The notes under the pieces are model-generated. The model worked only from the letters and a program-made list of their open reading frames with translations. It searched no databases and was not told the origin of the DNA. DNA of 64,000 nucleotides, from the NCBI RefSeq assembly GCF_040807025.1, contig NC_090943.1:137031950-137095949 (forward strand). The letters are read 5' to 3'. Below are positions 62,961 to 64,000 of this stretch, piece by piece; position 1 is the first letter of the stretch; each line of letters opens with the position of its first letter. The translations under genes were made by a program, and so were the position numbers. The stretch is from Struthio camelus (taxonomy: Eukaryota > Chordata > Aves > Struthioniformes > Struthionidae).

Positions 62961-64000
62961 CTAGCTGTTTCAGGCCACTGAAAGTGGGAAGAAAGTGAAA
63001 GAAGAATACAGTAAAACATTTAGATTCAAATATTACACTCAGTGAAGCTAAATCATCAACCATTAAGCCTGATCTAAAGATAAAATCCTGTTCAGACCAG
63101 ACTTAGGTTTATTCTTCAAATAACACCAAAATGTATACATTTAGATCAATTCCTAAGAGGTTTTACCAGTAAAAGCTTGCTTTTCATTAATAAGAAGTCC
63201 ACACTGTACACTCTGAATGTGGGTTTTCCATCGAGAAACCCTTCTTTTGTGTGAAAAGAGCAGGGGAAAAAAGTGTGACACAAGCAGTGATTTGATTTTA
63301 AGTCAGCATCTTCTCTATCCAGTCTAGATATCAGAAGAATAAAGCAAGTTCTTATCCTGACTATGTAAAGAGCTGTTGCTGAAGACTTCAATAAAATCAG
63401 GCAAACCATTTCTCAGACATAAGCATTTGGTTCATTCAGGCACATTCAAATATCCTCACTCCACTTTTGTGTTTTAACTTCCCTAAGTGAGCCAGCCTCC
63501 AATTTAACCAACAGCCTTCTGACTAAACAAGGCTTTCGGGGTGGAGAGCGGGTGTTCCATCTCCAGAAAAATAGGGGTGAGCTTTCACAGCCCACCTCTC
63601 CTCTTCTCTGCAGGGCTCTCAACCCTACTTGGCTCACTCCGGGCACCGCTTGTGCCAACCATAACACTCATGCAGTTCTGTAGCTGGTTGTTTGGCAAGG
63701 TGACCTGGTTGAAAGCTAATGCACTTTGTGTTTCAGGGGAATTTCCATGGAAAGATGGGAACAGTCTGCTGGAAAGGGGAGACTGATCATTTCATCAGTT
63801 GCACGATTTTAAATTGGCGTAAGCACCTTTTAATACAGGCCCTAGAAATGAATTGTAGGTAACAATGTCTTTCACCTTCCTACTCCAAAGAAATGCTCAA
63901 TAGAAAGATGCTTTGAAAAGAATTAATGTATTGCTGTCTCTGGATCTCAATGTGAAGCAGCTTCTGGGATTTCAGCTATTTCATTTCAATGATCAGAGGC
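62961..64000. other. Intron DNA at the right edge
   Basis: No exon or repeat recognised. The frames at 63446-63667 and 63541-63786 overlap on opposite strands and match nothing known. Confidence 0.5.

Larger units (their letters stand above)
25455..64000 (-). other. XKR4: XKR4 intron preceding the terminal exon (partial, runs off the right edge)
   Basis: Everything right of the acceptor up to the window end is upstream of the last XKR4 exon. No open frame in it looks like an earlier XKR4 exon, and XKR4 is known for very large introns, so I infer that the whole stretch is intronic. It contains the two young CR1 copies, older LINE and SINE relics, and AT-rich unique DNA. No other host gene was recognised on either strand. 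Confidence 0.8.

Noticed and set aside
1..64000. CRISPR arrays, bacterial operons, rRNA or tRNA genes, endogenous retroviral genes
   Set aside because: No regularly spaced repeats, no tRNA cloverleaf or rRNA core recognised, and no gag, pol or env-like frames; the only RT is of CR1 type.

Overview
The window looks like avian nuclear DNA, an AT-rich vertebrate gene region. Two things point to a bird: one coding exon that is recognisably XKR4, and CR1-type LINEs, including one close to full length. The species cannot be read from the sequence.

Layout. The only host coding exon I can support is the terminal exon of XKR4, on the minus strand at 24508-25454. XKR4 is therefore transcribed right to left. 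Positions below about 24507 are its 3' UTR and then downstream or intergenic DNA. Everything from 25455 to the right edge is the intron before the last exon, and the earlier exons must lie beyond 64000. XKR4 lies near TMEM68, TGS1 and LYN in other vertebrates, but I recognise no exon of those genes here.

Downstream side (1-24507). This part is mostly unique sequence without genes. It holds a diverged CR1 3' end (about 7143-7235), a pair of similar ~110-125 bp segments about 0.8 kb apart (4104-4230 and 4912-5032), several microsatellites, a small segment with an imperfect tandem repeat and a TATA-like box (8871-8984), a weak DNA-transposon-like relic (16812-17170) and a compact CpG island (about 21655-21965).

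Intron side (25455-64000). This part carries LINEs and SINEs of clearly different ages. CR1 copy A (about 32045-36376, plus strand) has a 5' leader, a frameshifted ORF1 (SGNH-hydrolase type) and a broken ORF2 (endonuclease plus reverse transcriptase). CR1 copy B (about 46740-48665, minus strand) is about 98% identical where hand-counted, truncated at the ORF1/ORF2 junction and internally deleted. Both copies share two ORF2 frameshifts but differ in private lesions. An old CR1-like relic lies at about 41100-41870 (minus), a CR1/L3-like tail at about 61340-61390, and MIR-like SINE relics at about 46180-46375, 61585-61715 and 62690-62960.

How it fits together. There is no operon or multi-gene system. 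The most interesting structure is the pair of young inverted CR1 copies inside one XKR4 intron, which could pair in the pre-mRNA or support inversion. No wholly new system is visible.
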